From contig JAZNHG010000002.1 of assembly GCA_045576855.1 (NCBI GenBank), positions 43,837-107,836 of the forward strand: a stretch of 64,000 nucleotides of DNA, given 5' to 3'. The notes beneath the pieces were generated by a model that did no database searches, was not told the origin of the DNA, and was given only the letters and a program-made list of their open reading frames with translations. Shown here in pieces: positions 7,620-15,273 of the stretch (positions are counted from its first letter, which is position 1; each line of letters opens with the position of its first letter). The position numbers and the translations under genes were made by a program. This DNA comes from Colimorpha sp045576855. Its GTDB lineage: Bacteria; Bacteroidota; Bacteroidia; Bacteroidales; P3.

Positions 7620-8198
7620 ATGAGGAAAAGAGCAGAAGAGCCCTTGCCACAAATCGAGGGTTATGAACCTGTGCAGCGCACCATCAGCATTCTGGCCGCC
7701 AACATCTGGGCCGTGGTGGTGATAGTGATGGCCGGTGGGGTAGGGTGGTGGCTCACCAAATGGACCCATCCCGACGCAGCCCTCGCAGTTTTCGACATGC
7801 TGTGGCTCGGAGTGATGCTTGTGGTGGGCATAGTGGTACACGAGTTAATCCACGGACTTACCTGGATTGCCTTGACCAAAGGACGCTTTAGCCACCTCTC
7901 TTTCGGCACCGTGCAGGGAGCTGCCTACTGTCATGTCGACGTGCCGATGACCAAGCGGAACTACATCATAATGGCCCTGATGCCGGGTCTGCTGACGGGC
8001 ATGGTGCCCTGGCTGGCCGGCATCGCTGTTGGCAACCTGCTGTGGATGCTGTTCGGTGTGGTGATGATAGGCGGCGCCATGGGCGACATCATGCTTGTGT
8101 GGTCCATCCGCAAGGAGACGTCGGACACCATGATCTACGACAATCCCAGCCTGGTTGGCTACTACGTCTACGAGAAGTGCAAACAAGCAGATGCTTGA
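7620..8198 (+). CDS. DUF3267-type integral membrane metalloprotease
   Basis: The 192-residue protein has membrane segments at about residues 25-45, 60-80, 118-138 and 140-160. The second contains the zinc motif HELIH within VVHELIHGLTW, the hallmark of DUF3267 zinc proteases. A SFGTVQGAAYCHVDVPMTKRNYI stretch follows, typical of that family (the conserved part is AYCHVDVPM). It starts seven bases after nadA and overlaps the next gene by eight bases. The substrate is unknown. Confidence 0.8.
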   Translation: MRKRAEEPLPQIEGYEPVQRTISILAANIWAVVVIVMAGGVGWWLTKWTHPDAALAVFDMLWLGVMLVVGIVVHELIHGLTWIALTKGRFSHLSFGTVQGAAYCHVDVPMTKRNYIIMALMPGLLTGMVPWLAGIAVGNLLWMLFGVVMIGGAMGDIMLVWSIRKETSDTMIYDNPSLVGYYVYEKCKQADA

Positions 8199-9246
8199 CA
8201 AAAGGCAGATAGAGGAAAAGAAACGCTTCGCCGGCCCCAAAAAGCCGTCGATGAAGCGTCGGAGCGAGACCCACGACTACCACTCCAAGCGATTTTACAT
8301 GGTGACGATGGAGGTCGTGGGGAGATGGGCTGTGCTGGGCGAGTTGCAGGGCGACGAACGCCATGCCACCATAGCCCTGAGCACGCTGGGTCGCGGGGTA
8401 GAGGAGGAGTGGCTTGGAATACCGCGTTATTATCCGCAGGTCGTCATGGTGAAGCACCAGGTGATGCCTGACCATTTACATGGCATCCTCTATGTGAAGG
8501 AAGCCACCGATTCCCATCTGGGTCAGGTGCTGAAGGGTTTTAAACTGGGATGTAACCGCAGATTGAGGGGGTTGCTTGCTATGGCGGCGATTCAATCGCC
8601 GCAAACGGACGAATCCATCCCCGTCCTGCCACCCAGCGAAGCGCATCGCCTTCTATCGTTTGCTGCGATTGAATCGCAGCCCCCAGACAAAGCCACACTA
8701 TGGGAAAAAGGCTATAACGACAAGATCCTGCACAATTACAGTACCCTCGATAAATGGAAATCCTATGTCGGGGACAACCCCCGCCGCCTGGCTGTCCGCC
8801 GCGCCCACCCCGATTATTTCCGTGTCCGCTTCGGACTGCAGGTGGCAGGCCGCGAATACGCTGCCATCGGCAACCGCTTCCTCCTGCAACGACCCGAGCG
8901 GGTGCAGGTGCAGCTCTCACGCAGTCTCACCGACGAGCAGATCAGCCGGAAGGTCGACGAATACCTCTCCTTGGCCCGTGCCGGTGCCGTCCTGGTGTCG
9001 CCGGCTATCTCCAAGGGTGAGCAGGCCGTGATGCGGGCTGCCCTCGACGCACGTCTGCCGCTCATTTTCCTCACCCCTTGGGGCTTCAACAGCTTCTCCA
9101 AGCCGGGCCACCAGTACTTCGAAGCCTGCGCCGAAGGGCGCTTCCTCATCCTGGCCCCGTGGGAGCACCAGAACGAGCGCATCCCCCTGACCCGCGCCAT
9201 GTGTCTTATGTTAAACTCAATGACAGAACAGATATGCAACCTATGA
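8191..9246 (+). CDS. REP-associated tyrosine transposase (HUH, Y1 type) with DprA-like C-terminal domain
   Basis: The start is taken at the ATG at 8191, eight bases inside the previous gene; a TTG at 8155 is possible but deeper in the overlap. The 351-residue protein has an HUH motif, MPDHLHGILYV (His95, His97), and a probable catalytic tyrosine in WEKGYNDKIL (Tyr175) followed by YVGDNPRRL, as in RAYT/IS200-like enzymes. Residues about 215-351 are an extra domain with VLVSPAISKGEQAVM and GRFLILAPWEH, resembling the Rossmann-like DprA/SLOG fold. The linker between His and Tyr motifs contains two REP-like palindromes that are read in frame. The stop overlaps the next start (ATGA). RAYTs move or process REP elements and are usually single-copy and domesticated. 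Confidence 0.75.
   Translation: MLDKRQIEEKKRFAGPKKPSMKRRSETHDYHSKRFYMVTMEVVGRWAVLGELQGDERHATIALSTLGRGVEEEWLGIPRYYPQVVMVKHQVMPDHLHGILYVKEATDSHLGQVLKGFKLGCNRRLRGLLAMAAIQSPQTDESIPVLPPSEAHRLLSFAAIESQPPDKATLWEKGYNDKILHNYSTLDKWKSYVGDNPRRLAVRRAHPDYFRVRFGLQVAGREYAAIGNRFLLQRPERVQVQLSRSLTDEQISRKVDEYLSLARAGAVLVSPAISKGEQAVMRAALDARLPLIFLTPWGFNSFSKPGHQYFEACAEGRFLILAPWEHQNERIPLTRAMCLMLNSMTEQICNL
8584..8602. repeat. REP-like palindrome 1 inside the RAYT gene
   Basis: GCGGCGATTCAATCGCCGC is a perfect palindrome with 9-bp arms and one central base, encoding AAIQS in the transposase linker. Confidence 0.8.
8662..8680. repeat. REP-like palindrome 2 inside the RAYT gene
   Basis: GCTGCGATTGAATCGCAGC is a second perfect 19-bp palindrome. 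It differs from the first by a paired change (G to T in the left arm and C to A in the right arm) and in the central base. The centres are 78 bp apart, so the frame is kept. Confidence 0.8.
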
Positions 9247-9368
9247 TTGGACAACCGCAAGTCTACGAAGCCCTGCAGCGCATGGGAATCCCCTTCGACT
9301 ACTACGAGCACCCCGAGGCACCCACCATCGAGATAGCCGCCCAGTTCTACCGCGGCGAGGGTACCACG

Positions 9369-9468
9369 CTCTGTAAAAACCTCTTCTTCCGCAACCACAA
9401 GGGCAACCGCCACTATCTGGTCATCATGGGCAGCCGCCATGCGATGGACATCCACGACATGGAGCACC
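9369..9468. repeat. direct repeat, copy A (100 bp), in the YbaK gene
   Basis: The segment is repeated at 9550-9649 with very few differences (for example aac/acc and ggc/gac codons). The offset of 181 bp is not a multiple of three, which causes the frameshift. Confidence 0.95.
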
Positions 9469-9549
9469 AAGTCGGATCGTAGCCATGTCCGTCTGTGGGC
9501 CAAGGGGGTGGCCATTAGTATTGTCTTCCTAAGCCCGCTTGGCCTCCCA

Positions 9550-9649
9550 CTTTGTAAAAACCTCTTCTTCCGCAACCACAAGGGCACCCGCCACTATCTG
9601 GTCATCATGGACAGCCGCCATGCGATGGACATCCACGACATGGAGCACC
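9550..9649. repeat. direct repeat, copy B (100 bp), in the YbaK gene
   Basis: This is the second copy of the 9369-9468 segment, separated from it by an unrelated 81-bp spacer with no recognisable content. Confidence 0.95.
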
Positions 9650-9921
9650 GCCTGCACCAGGGCAAGCTCTCCTTCGCCAGCCCCGAGCGTATGATGAAAT
9701 ACCTGGGTGTGCGGCCCGGCAGCGTCTCGCTGTTTACGTTGGTCAACGACGCCAGCCACGAGGTCACCCTTTTCGTCGACCGCCAGCTGCTGCAGGCCGA
9801 GAAGGTGAGCTTCCACCCCAACGACAACCGCGCCTCGCTGGTGATAAGCCGCGACGACATGTTGAAATTCATCCGCACGGTCGGCAATCCCTACGAGGTT
9901 GTTGATTTATACGACCCGAAT

Positions 9922-9930
9922 TGTTGATAA
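9922..9930 (-). promoter_or_regulatory. DnaA-box-like site beside parS 1
   Basis: The minus strand reads TTATCAACA, one mismatch from TTATCCACA. It overlaps the YbaK stop codon and lies 14 bp before parS. The same arrangement is found at 11965. Confidence 0.45.
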
Positions 9931-9944
9931 CCCTCTGAAAACAA

Positions 9945-9960
9945 TGTTTCACGTGGAACA
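9945..9960. promoter_or_regulatory. parS chromosome-partition site 1
   Basis: TGTTTCACGTGGAACA matches the ParB-binding consensus TGTTTCACGTGAAACA at 15 of 16 positions. It lies in the gap between two convergent genes, before a terminator. ParB bound here would load onto the origin region for segregation. Confidence 0.85.
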
Positions 9961-9990
9961 AAAAAGAGTGGCACATCGTGTCACTCTTTT
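9961..9990. terminator. bidirectional terminator
   Basis: The stem AAAAGAGTG...CACTCTTTT is flanked by A- and T-runs and lies between the convergent YbaK and VWA genes, so it can serve both. Confidence 0.75.
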
Positions 9991-10009
9991 GTTGTCTTAG
10001 TGGTTATTG

Positions 10010-11509
10010 TTACCGTCCTCCAAAGATGGAGTAGCCGACACCGAGACCAAAAGCATATCCACCATCTCCTGAATAATATAAGAGTGCATTGACATACCAG
10101 GGTGATTTAAATTTGTAACCTACATTTATATAGGAAGAGACCCATTCGGATAAATTTGTTCCTGCGCTAAATAAAAGTGCAGTGTTGTTGTCGAATGATA
10201 ATCTGCATAGGGGCCCTACTCTCAATAACATTTCATCTTCTGCTAAATTATAACCAAGGCTTATTGATGCTCCTAGAGAAAACATGGACGAAAGCGACCA
10301 TGTGAAATCAGTTCCTAGACATAAATCTGCAATATCACAATAATCATAATCACCCAGTGTTCCATAAGCAAAAGAAGTGTTGACTCCCAGCCAGAACTTA
10401 CTAGGCTTTCTTTCTTTAACTACCTTTGTGGTTTCATCGCGGAATGTCCAGCCTACGCGGCCGCTGGCTCCCACGGGAATATAGCAGTAGAGAACCATAT
10501 TGCTCTTGACAAGGTCTTCTGCCAGTTTATGGAACTCTGAGACCAGCTGCGACATGTCTTTCAACTTACGTACGTCGTCGCAGATGGCTTGTGCCCTCTG
10601 GTCGAACTGCCGCTCCTGACCATCGGTCATATCGTCGCCGCGCACGGTGACGATGGTGGAACTGACCATACGATTATTGATTCTCTCTCGTGAGGAACCT
10701 TTCATCATCGGTCGAAGGTGATCATAGTATTCGGTGGGCGTAGTTAGTTGACGTTTGTCGTCGACCGAAGCCTGGTCCAGTCCGTCGGTGAAAGCATAGA
10801 TTCGCGACTCCTTGTACTCGTCGTCCTTGATGTTGTTCTGTGCATCGCTTTTCAGCATGTCGAGCGCCTTCTCGAGCGAGTAGTACAGAGCGGTGCCGTT
10901 TTGCATTTCAAGGCCACGGATGAAATCTACAATTTCACGATAGTTGGTGGCATCCAGCGTGGTGATCTCCCGTATCCGAGTGAACTTTACGGTAGAGAAA
11001 CCGATGACACCTACGCGGAAGACATCTTTCTCCTGTGACTCGCGATACAGTTGCCCGACGAATTCGATAGCGGCATCCTGCACCTTCTTGAAGTCGTCGC
11101 CGAGCGATTTGCTGTTGTCGACCACCAGCATGATGTTGGTCTTCATGGTCGATTCCATCTGCTGTTCGCCTTGGCGCACCTCCGAGTCGTAGATCCACTC
11201 ACCTATTTCCTCGTCGTAGCGCCAGAAGTCCAGATTGGTCATGGGATGGAAGGGGTGGGTGGTCACACTGTCGAACCTCACCACGAGGTCGGCCATCGCG
11301 GTAGGCCTGGCTAAACGCCGGGGGATATAGGTGAAGTCGATTTGTTTTCCGACGGCACCTACGAGGTAGCGATTGCCGTTCTCCACCTTCATGGTTCCGG
11401 TGATGCTGTACTTGGCGTGATCGGGGTCGGTGCGGGGCTTGTTCTGTGCCACGGCGGGCAGCGTCAACGCCGTCAGCAGGACAGCCAGAATCGTTAGTTT
11501 GTGTTTCAT
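10010..11509 (-). CDS. exported VWA-domain protein with C-terminal outer-membrane barrel-like region
   Basis: The 499-residue protein starts with a signal peptide (MKHKLTILAVLLTALTLPAVA-Q). A von Willebrand A domain spans about residues 120-350. It has the metal-coordinating MIDAS residues in VVDNSKS, a conserved threonine in NGTALYYSLEKA and YAFTDGLD. The rest (about 385-499) is rich in alternating aromatic/Gly strands (FWLGVNTSFAYG, GASISLGYNL, INVGYKF, YAFGLGVGYSIFGGR), consistent with a small outer-membrane barrel ending in a C-terminal strand. It may bind a protein ligand in a metal-dependent way. A structured RNA with a terminator lies directly upstream. Confidence 0.7.
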   Translation of the reverse strand: MKHKLTILAVLLTALTLPAVAQNKPRTDPDHAKYSITGTMKVENGNRYLVGAVGKQIDFTYIPRRLARPTAMADLVVRFDSVTTHPFHPMTNLDFWRYDEEIGEWIYDSEVRQGEQQMESTMKTNIMLVVDNSKSLGDDFKKVQDAAIEFVGQLYRESQEKDVFRVGVIGFSTVKFTRIREITTLDATNYREIVDFIRGLEMQNGTALYYSLEKALDMLKSDAQNNIKDDEYKESRIYAFTDGLDQASVDDKRQLTTPTEYYDHLRPMMKGSSRERINNRMVSSTIVTVRGDDMTDGQERQFDQRAQAICDDVRKLKDMSQLVSEFHKLAEDLVKSNMVLYCYIPVGASGRVGWTFRDETTKVVKERKPSKFWLGVNTSFAYGTLGDYDYCDIADLCLGTDFTWSLSSMFSLGASISLGYNLAEDEMLLRVGPLCRLSFDNNTALLFSAGTNLSEWVSSYINVGYKFKSPWYVNALLYYSGDGGYAFGLGVGYSIFGGR

Positions 11510-11554
11510 AATACCTGTTTTTAATTGTTAATGTTCCAATCTTCAATCAGGCAT

Positions 11555-11834
11555 AAAAAAAGCGCGGGTCAAGTGTTCATCGCTTATCCCGCTTGTAAGG
11601 CTCTCGCATTGCCCTTGGTAGAAGATAAGCAATGCCGAAGCCCACGCTGCCGACTATATACAACAATGGTATATGACGCACCAGTGGACGCTGGCTGTTG
11701 CTTTTATCCTGCTATCAAGTTCGAATTTGCGAGATTCTACAAGCCGCAGATAAAAACGTCTAACACAACGTCTTTCCTTATGTCCTGCCGTCCCACCCGC
11801 GTACCCGTCTGTCGCGGCTTCGGCGGTTGAACGA
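11555..11834 (-). ncRNA. structured leader RNA or sRNA, copy B, with intrinsic terminator
   Basis: A well-formed promoter is followed by about 280 nt without a gene that ends in a terminator, 45 nt before the VWA start codon. The helix 5' TCTCGCA (11734-11728) pairs with TGCGAGA (11608-11602). Inside it is a GCATTGC/GCAATGC hairpin. After the helix comes GCGGG...CCCGC (11592-11588 with 11568-11564) and a run of seven T. The same order of elements, with base-pair-preserving changes, occurs at 44186-44345. It may be an attenuator or riboswitch for the VWA gene, or an independent sRNA; I cannot assign a family. Confidence 0.5.
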
Positions 11835-11839
11835 CGATG

Positions 11840-11870
11840 CAAAAGTACAACTATTTCCCGAAACGGCAAA
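11840..11870 (-). promoter_or_regulatory. complete Bacteroidetes-type promoter for the leader RNA/VWA gene
   Basis: On the minus strand a TTTG -33 box (11870-11867) and a TACTTTTG -7 box (11847-11840) are separated by 19 bp, matching the consensus TTTG-N19-21-TAnnTTTG. Confidence 0.75.
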
Positions 11871-11914
11871 ATATTTTTTTCGATTCTCCGCGATTGCCTT
11901 AAATATGAGGCCAA

Positions 11915-11935
11915 GCCCAGCGTAGAACGCTGGGC
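11915..11935. repeat. GC-rich hairpin
   Basis: GCCCAGCG and CGCTGGGC form an 8-bp stem with a 5-base loop and no T-run, located between the VWA promoter and the second parS. Confidence 0.7.
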
Positions 11936-11964
11936 CGATTGCTTGTGTCAATTACAGCTCAAGC

Positions 11965-11973
11965 TGTTGATAA
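11965..11973 (-). promoter_or_regulatory. DnaA-box-like site beside parS 2
   Basis: The minus strand reads TTATCAACA, 12 bp before parS 2. The orientation matches that at parS 1 and the spacing is nearly the same. Confidence 0.45.
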
Positions 11974-11985
11974 CTAGTAAAAACA

Positions 11986-12001
11986 GGTTTCACGTGAAAC
12001 A
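11986..12001. promoter_or_regulatory. parS chromosome-partition site 2
   Basis: GGTTTCACGTGAAACA matches the ParB-binding consensus TGTTTCACGTGAAACA at 15 of 16 positions, with a perfect GTTTCACGTGAAAC core. It lies 2.04 kb from parS 1 in a non-coding gap. Confidence 0.88.
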
Positions 12002-12040
12002 CGCACATGTGACCCTCAGTCCTTGAGGAGCACATGTGCG
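12002..12040. repeat. inverted repeat across the 3' end of the adhesin gene
   Basis: CGCACATGTG (12002-12011) and CACATGTGCG (12031-12040) are inverted copies enclosing the adhesin stop codon. It could act as a transcription end signal but has no T-run. Confidence 0.7.
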
Positions 12041-15000
12041 TTTCCGGTCACGTCGCCGGCCATACCACCTCCGAATACATTGCCGTTGATGTGGATATGT
12101 CCGCGCAGCTGCACGTAGGTATCGCCGGTGATTTCGCCTTTCGCCTCGCCGAGCACGCCTTTGCCGCCGCCGAAGATGTTCTTTTTCACCGTGCCGTTGT
12201 AGCCCAGCACCTTGAATTCATTGCCTGTGGCGTTGTAGTTGGCTTCGTGGCCGCCGCCGAACACATGACCCCAGATGAGGGGCTGGTCGGTGTGGTCGGT
12301 GAGCGAGGTGGAGTCGCCGACGATGACGTGCACATTGCCCGTCACCGAGGTGCCGACGCCATAGCCGCTGCCGAACACATTGCCCAGGTCGTCGTTCTGT
12401 CCGCTCGCGCCGACGGTGCCGCCCAGGATGCTTACCTTCACAGGACCGGCCACTGTACCGCTGGTGTTGGAACCTCCGTAGACTCCTCCGATTACTGTGC
12501 CACCGGTCATCTGGATGTTGACTATCTGGCCTTGCTGCTGATTGCTGCCGCCGAAGACCTTGCCACGGACGGTACCGCCCAAGATGTGGATGTTAGACCC
12601 ATGACCATTTCCAGCATTGACATATCCGTAGTTGCCGCCGCCGAAGACGTTGCGTTCAACCTCGCCTTCATCGGCAATGACAATGGTGGAGTTGAATACT
12701 TGTCCAACAGTGGTTCCGCCTTCTATTCCGCTGCCGGCTCCAAATAGATTGCCTCCGGTCGATGAGCCTATTAGGGTGCTGCTGTTTTTGCTGTTGCATT
12801 CAGCGTTACCACCTAAGTATATCTCGGTTGAACCGTACAATTCACCATTGGTTGTTTGGGTTCCGTTGCAGCCTCCGGCAATCCAACCGCCGATTTCACC
12901 TCCGGTGATGACAAATCGACGATCACCACAGGCTCCGGCATACACTGCTGCCCCGTAAATTGAACTTCTGATTTTGGCATTGCCTTTCATGATTCGGATC
13001 AGAACACTCCAAGAGCCATCGTTGACAACATATGTTGTATATCTGTTGGCTGCTTGATTGGTTGTAGGACCATAGGAATTCAGACCGGCAGAAATCATGT
13101 TCATTTCGCCTCCTTCAATAATCAGTCTCCGTTTGCCGCAGTATTTTACACCGGCATTATCCGAGCCACGTGTGCCCATGTAGAACACCTCCTCATCATT
13201 TGTGCTCTTTTCGGAATGTATTTTCCCGCTTTTAATGCACCAGTCAAATGTCAGTGTGTTTCTCATGGCACTACTGTTGAACACTGCGCCGTGATCGGAT
13301 CCGTAGATATAACCGTTGGGGGCTATACTCAGTTTGGTGTTGTCTCCGTTTCCGTTGTTTGCTGCTCGGTCGTAGTCACATCCAATCGTGCATCTGACTC
13401 CGGTCACAGAATTGCTATAGGTTGTTGATCCGGCGCCATAGTTATCCGTATATACGTAAAGCAGGTTGAGGTTGTTGATGGTTCCGCTTTCAAGCCGATA
13501 GGAGCATTTGTCAATGGCAGAAGTATGTTGATTTCCCGTATAGGCAAATCCAATCATGTGTGTCACCGATCCGGAAATTCCCCTGCCCCAAATCAAATAG
13601 TTGTTGCCAGCGGTAAATCGGGTGGCATCTATTTTTATATACTCGAACTTGGTGTCGGCGCCGCAGGTGTAGTTGCTGGTTTGTGTGGTGCCAGTGGGGA
13701 CGGCGGTGAGGGTGTTGGTGCCGTCGGTGCCGTCGGGGTAGACGGCGCTGATGGTGGCCGCGTAGTCGAGTGCTGAGGTGCGGGTGCCGATGTAGAAGTT
13801 GCGCTCGTAGGCGTTGGTGCCGGTGACGTGCGTGCTGCCGCCGATGTAGGCTCTGGCCCAGAGGGCTTCGAACTCGACCTTCATGCCGTACTCGCTGGTG
13901 GGGGCGAAGTAGAGCACCTGCTCGGCATCGACGGTGCCGCCCACGGCAATGCTGTTGCCGCCGGTGGCGGCGTCGTAGATGGCACCGCCTTCCAGCGTCT
14001 TCACGCGCCAGCGGTAGAAGCCGGTGTAGTATTTGGTGCTGCCGCTGGTGAAGGTGGGACGCACGCTGAAGGGGTTGGGGATGGTGCGGTATTCGCAGCG
14101 GCCGCTGGGGTTGGAGGCGGTGCTGCCGTCGGTGCGCTCCAGGGTCTTGTAGTAGACGAAGGTGTGCTGCGTCTCACCGCTGAGGATGCCCACGCGCACG
14201 GTGGTCGCGTCGGTGTTCCAGGTGGTGTTGCCCGGCGTGGTGCTGTTGGTGGTAGTGTTGACGGTGTTGGTGCCGTTGCCATAGTAGCTGATCTTCACGT
14301 TGGCGGGGTTCCAGGAGCGGATGGGGGAATTATACTCTTTGTTGTAGTAGGCCCACTCATGGGGCTCGTAGTCGTTCAGGGTGACGGTGGTGGCTGTGAC
14401 GCCGGTGGTGCCGCCGACACGGTTCTCGGCGGTGGCAGCGTCCTTGGCCAGCATCACGGTCTGGGTGGCCGTGACGGTGTGTCCGGCGGCCTGGGCGCTG
14501 AAGGTGACGGTGAGGTTGGCCACGTCGGCGGGCAGGCTGGTGACGGTGAGCACGCCGGTGGCGGGGTCGATGGTGCCGTAGGTGGTGGGGCTGACGCTCC
14601 AGGCCACATTGGTCAGGGCGCCGGTATAGGTCTCGGTAGTGGTGGTGCTGCTACTCTCCGAAACATTGCCGCTGCGGTTGGTGCCGTTGATGCTCACCGA
14701 GAAGGTCTTGGTGGTAGTGGTGGTATAGGTGGCGGAGTGGCTGATGGTCCGGCTGAAGTTGTGGGCGCCGGTGGTGTAGATGGCCGTATTGCCGCCGATG
14801 GTGGCCGTGTAGCTTTCGGAGATAGGCGTGCTTCCGGTGGTGGTGTTGGTGGTGACGGTGACTCGATGCATGGTGCCGTTGTAGCTGTTGGTACTGCTGA
14901 TTTTCCACCCGTTGTTATACACGATGTAGTATCTGTTGGAGTAATAGGTATTGTACGGGTTCTGACCATCGGAAACATTGCTGTAGTCGTCACCGGATTC

Positions 15001-15273
15001 TCTCAAGGTCAGGGGTTGATTGTTATCAGACCAATAGATTTGGTAGCCTGGTGTCCCTTCGGGGGTGACGGTGGCAATCTTGTTGCCGTCGACGGTCCAG
15101 AGGCAGGTGTTGATGTCGAACGACGGGCCGGTCACATTGCCGATGGTGGTGGCTGTGGGGTGGGCCAGGATGTTGTTGCCGTTCGTGATGACGTAAAAGT
15201 CCTGCGCTTGCAGGGAATGGGGAATCGTGAGGGCCAGCAGCAGCACTGCGGCGAATGTAAGTGGATGTTTCAT
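12016..15273 (-). CDS. exported glycine-repeat adhesin, probably cut off at the C-terminus
   Basis: The 1085-residue protein has a signal peptide (MKHPLTFAAVLLLALTIPHSLQAQ), a Thr/Ser/Asn-rich region with an immunoglobulin-like Big segment (VAWSVSPTTYGTIDPATGVLT near residue 225), and from about residue 770 repeated strands of the type NVFGGGNYG, VFGGSNQQQG and GGVYGGSNTSG, as in beta-helical surface proteins. The same VFGGG/VYGGG repeats fill the giant adhesin at 50507-63076. Unlike that protein it has no type IX sorting domain and stops in mid-repeat (GNAHVLLKD). It is therefore probably a truncated relative, and it is doubtful that it reaches the surface by T9SS. The stop lies inside an inverted repeat next to parS 2. 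Confidence 0.75.
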   Translation of the reverse strand: MKHPLTFAAVLLLALTIPHSLQAQDFYVITNGNNILAHPTATTIGNVTGPSFDINTCLWTVDGNKIATVTPEGTPGYQIYWSDNNQPLTLRESGDDYSNVSDGQNPYNTYYSNRYYIVYNNGWKISSTNSYNGTMHRVTVTTNTTTGSTPISESYTATIGGNTAIYTTGAHNFSRTISHSATYTTTTTKTFSVSINGTNRSGNVSESSSTTTTETYTGALTNVAWSVSPTTYGTIDPATGVLTVTSLPADVANLTVTFSAQAAGHTVTATQTVMLAKDAATAENRVGGTTGVTATTVTLNDYEPHEWAYYNKEYNSPIRSWNPANVKISYYGNGTNTVNTTTNSTTPGNTTWNTDATTVRVGILSGETQHTFVYYKTLERTDGSTASNPSGRCEYRTIPNPFSVRPTFTSGSTKYYTGFYRWRVKTLEGGAIYDAATGGNSIAVGGTVDAEQVLYFAPTSEYGMKVEFEALWARAYIGGSTHVTGTNAYERNFYIGTRTSALDYAATISAVYPDGTDGTNTLTAVPTGTTQTSNYTCGADTKFEYIKIDATRFTAGNNYLIWGRGISGSVTHMIGFAYTGNQHTSAIDKCSYRLESGTINNLNLLYVYTDNYGAGSTTYSNSVTGVRCTIGCDYDRAANNGNGDNTKLSIAPNGYIYGSDHGAVFNSSAMRNTLTFDWCIKSGKIHSEKSTNDEEVFYMGTRGSDNAGVKYCGKRRLIIEGGEMNMISAGLNSYGPTTNQAANRYTTYVVNDGSWSVLIRIMKGNAKIRSSIYGAAVYAGACGDRRFVITGGEIGGWIAGGCNGTQTTNGELYGSTEIYLGGNAECNSKNSSTLIGSSTGGNLFGAGSGIEGGTTVGQVFNSTIVIADEGEVERNVFGGGNYGYVNAGNGHGSNIHILGGTVRGKVFGGSNQQQGQIVNIQMTGGTVIGGVYGGSNTSGTVAGPVKVSILGGTVGASGQNDDLGNVFGSGYGVGTSVTGNVHVIVGDSTSLTDHTDQPLIWGHVFGGGHEANYNATGNEFKVLGYNGTVKKNIFGGGKGVLGEAKGEITGDTYVQLRGHIHINGNVFGGGMAGDVTGNAHVLLKD

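Larger units (their letters stand above)
9243..9927 (+). pseudogene. YbaK/PrdX-type aminoacyl-tRNA deacylase gene split by an internal duplication
   Basis: The N-terminal frame starts at ATG 9243, overlapping the RAYT stop, with MIGQPQVYEALQRMGIPFD and then the YbaK core LCKNLFFRNHKG. It stops at 9482 after a 100-bp segment. The same segment is repeated 181 bp further on, in another frame, and continues to the natural C-terminus (VGNPYEVVDLYDPNC, stop 9927). Joining the N-terminal part to the second copy gives one intact protein of about 167 residues, the normal length for prolyl-tRNA editing proteins that remove Ala or Cys from tRNA-Pro. As it stands the gene is broken. The two copies differ at only three or so positions. 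Translation restart from ATG 9439 could still make the C-terminal part. Confidence 0.8.
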
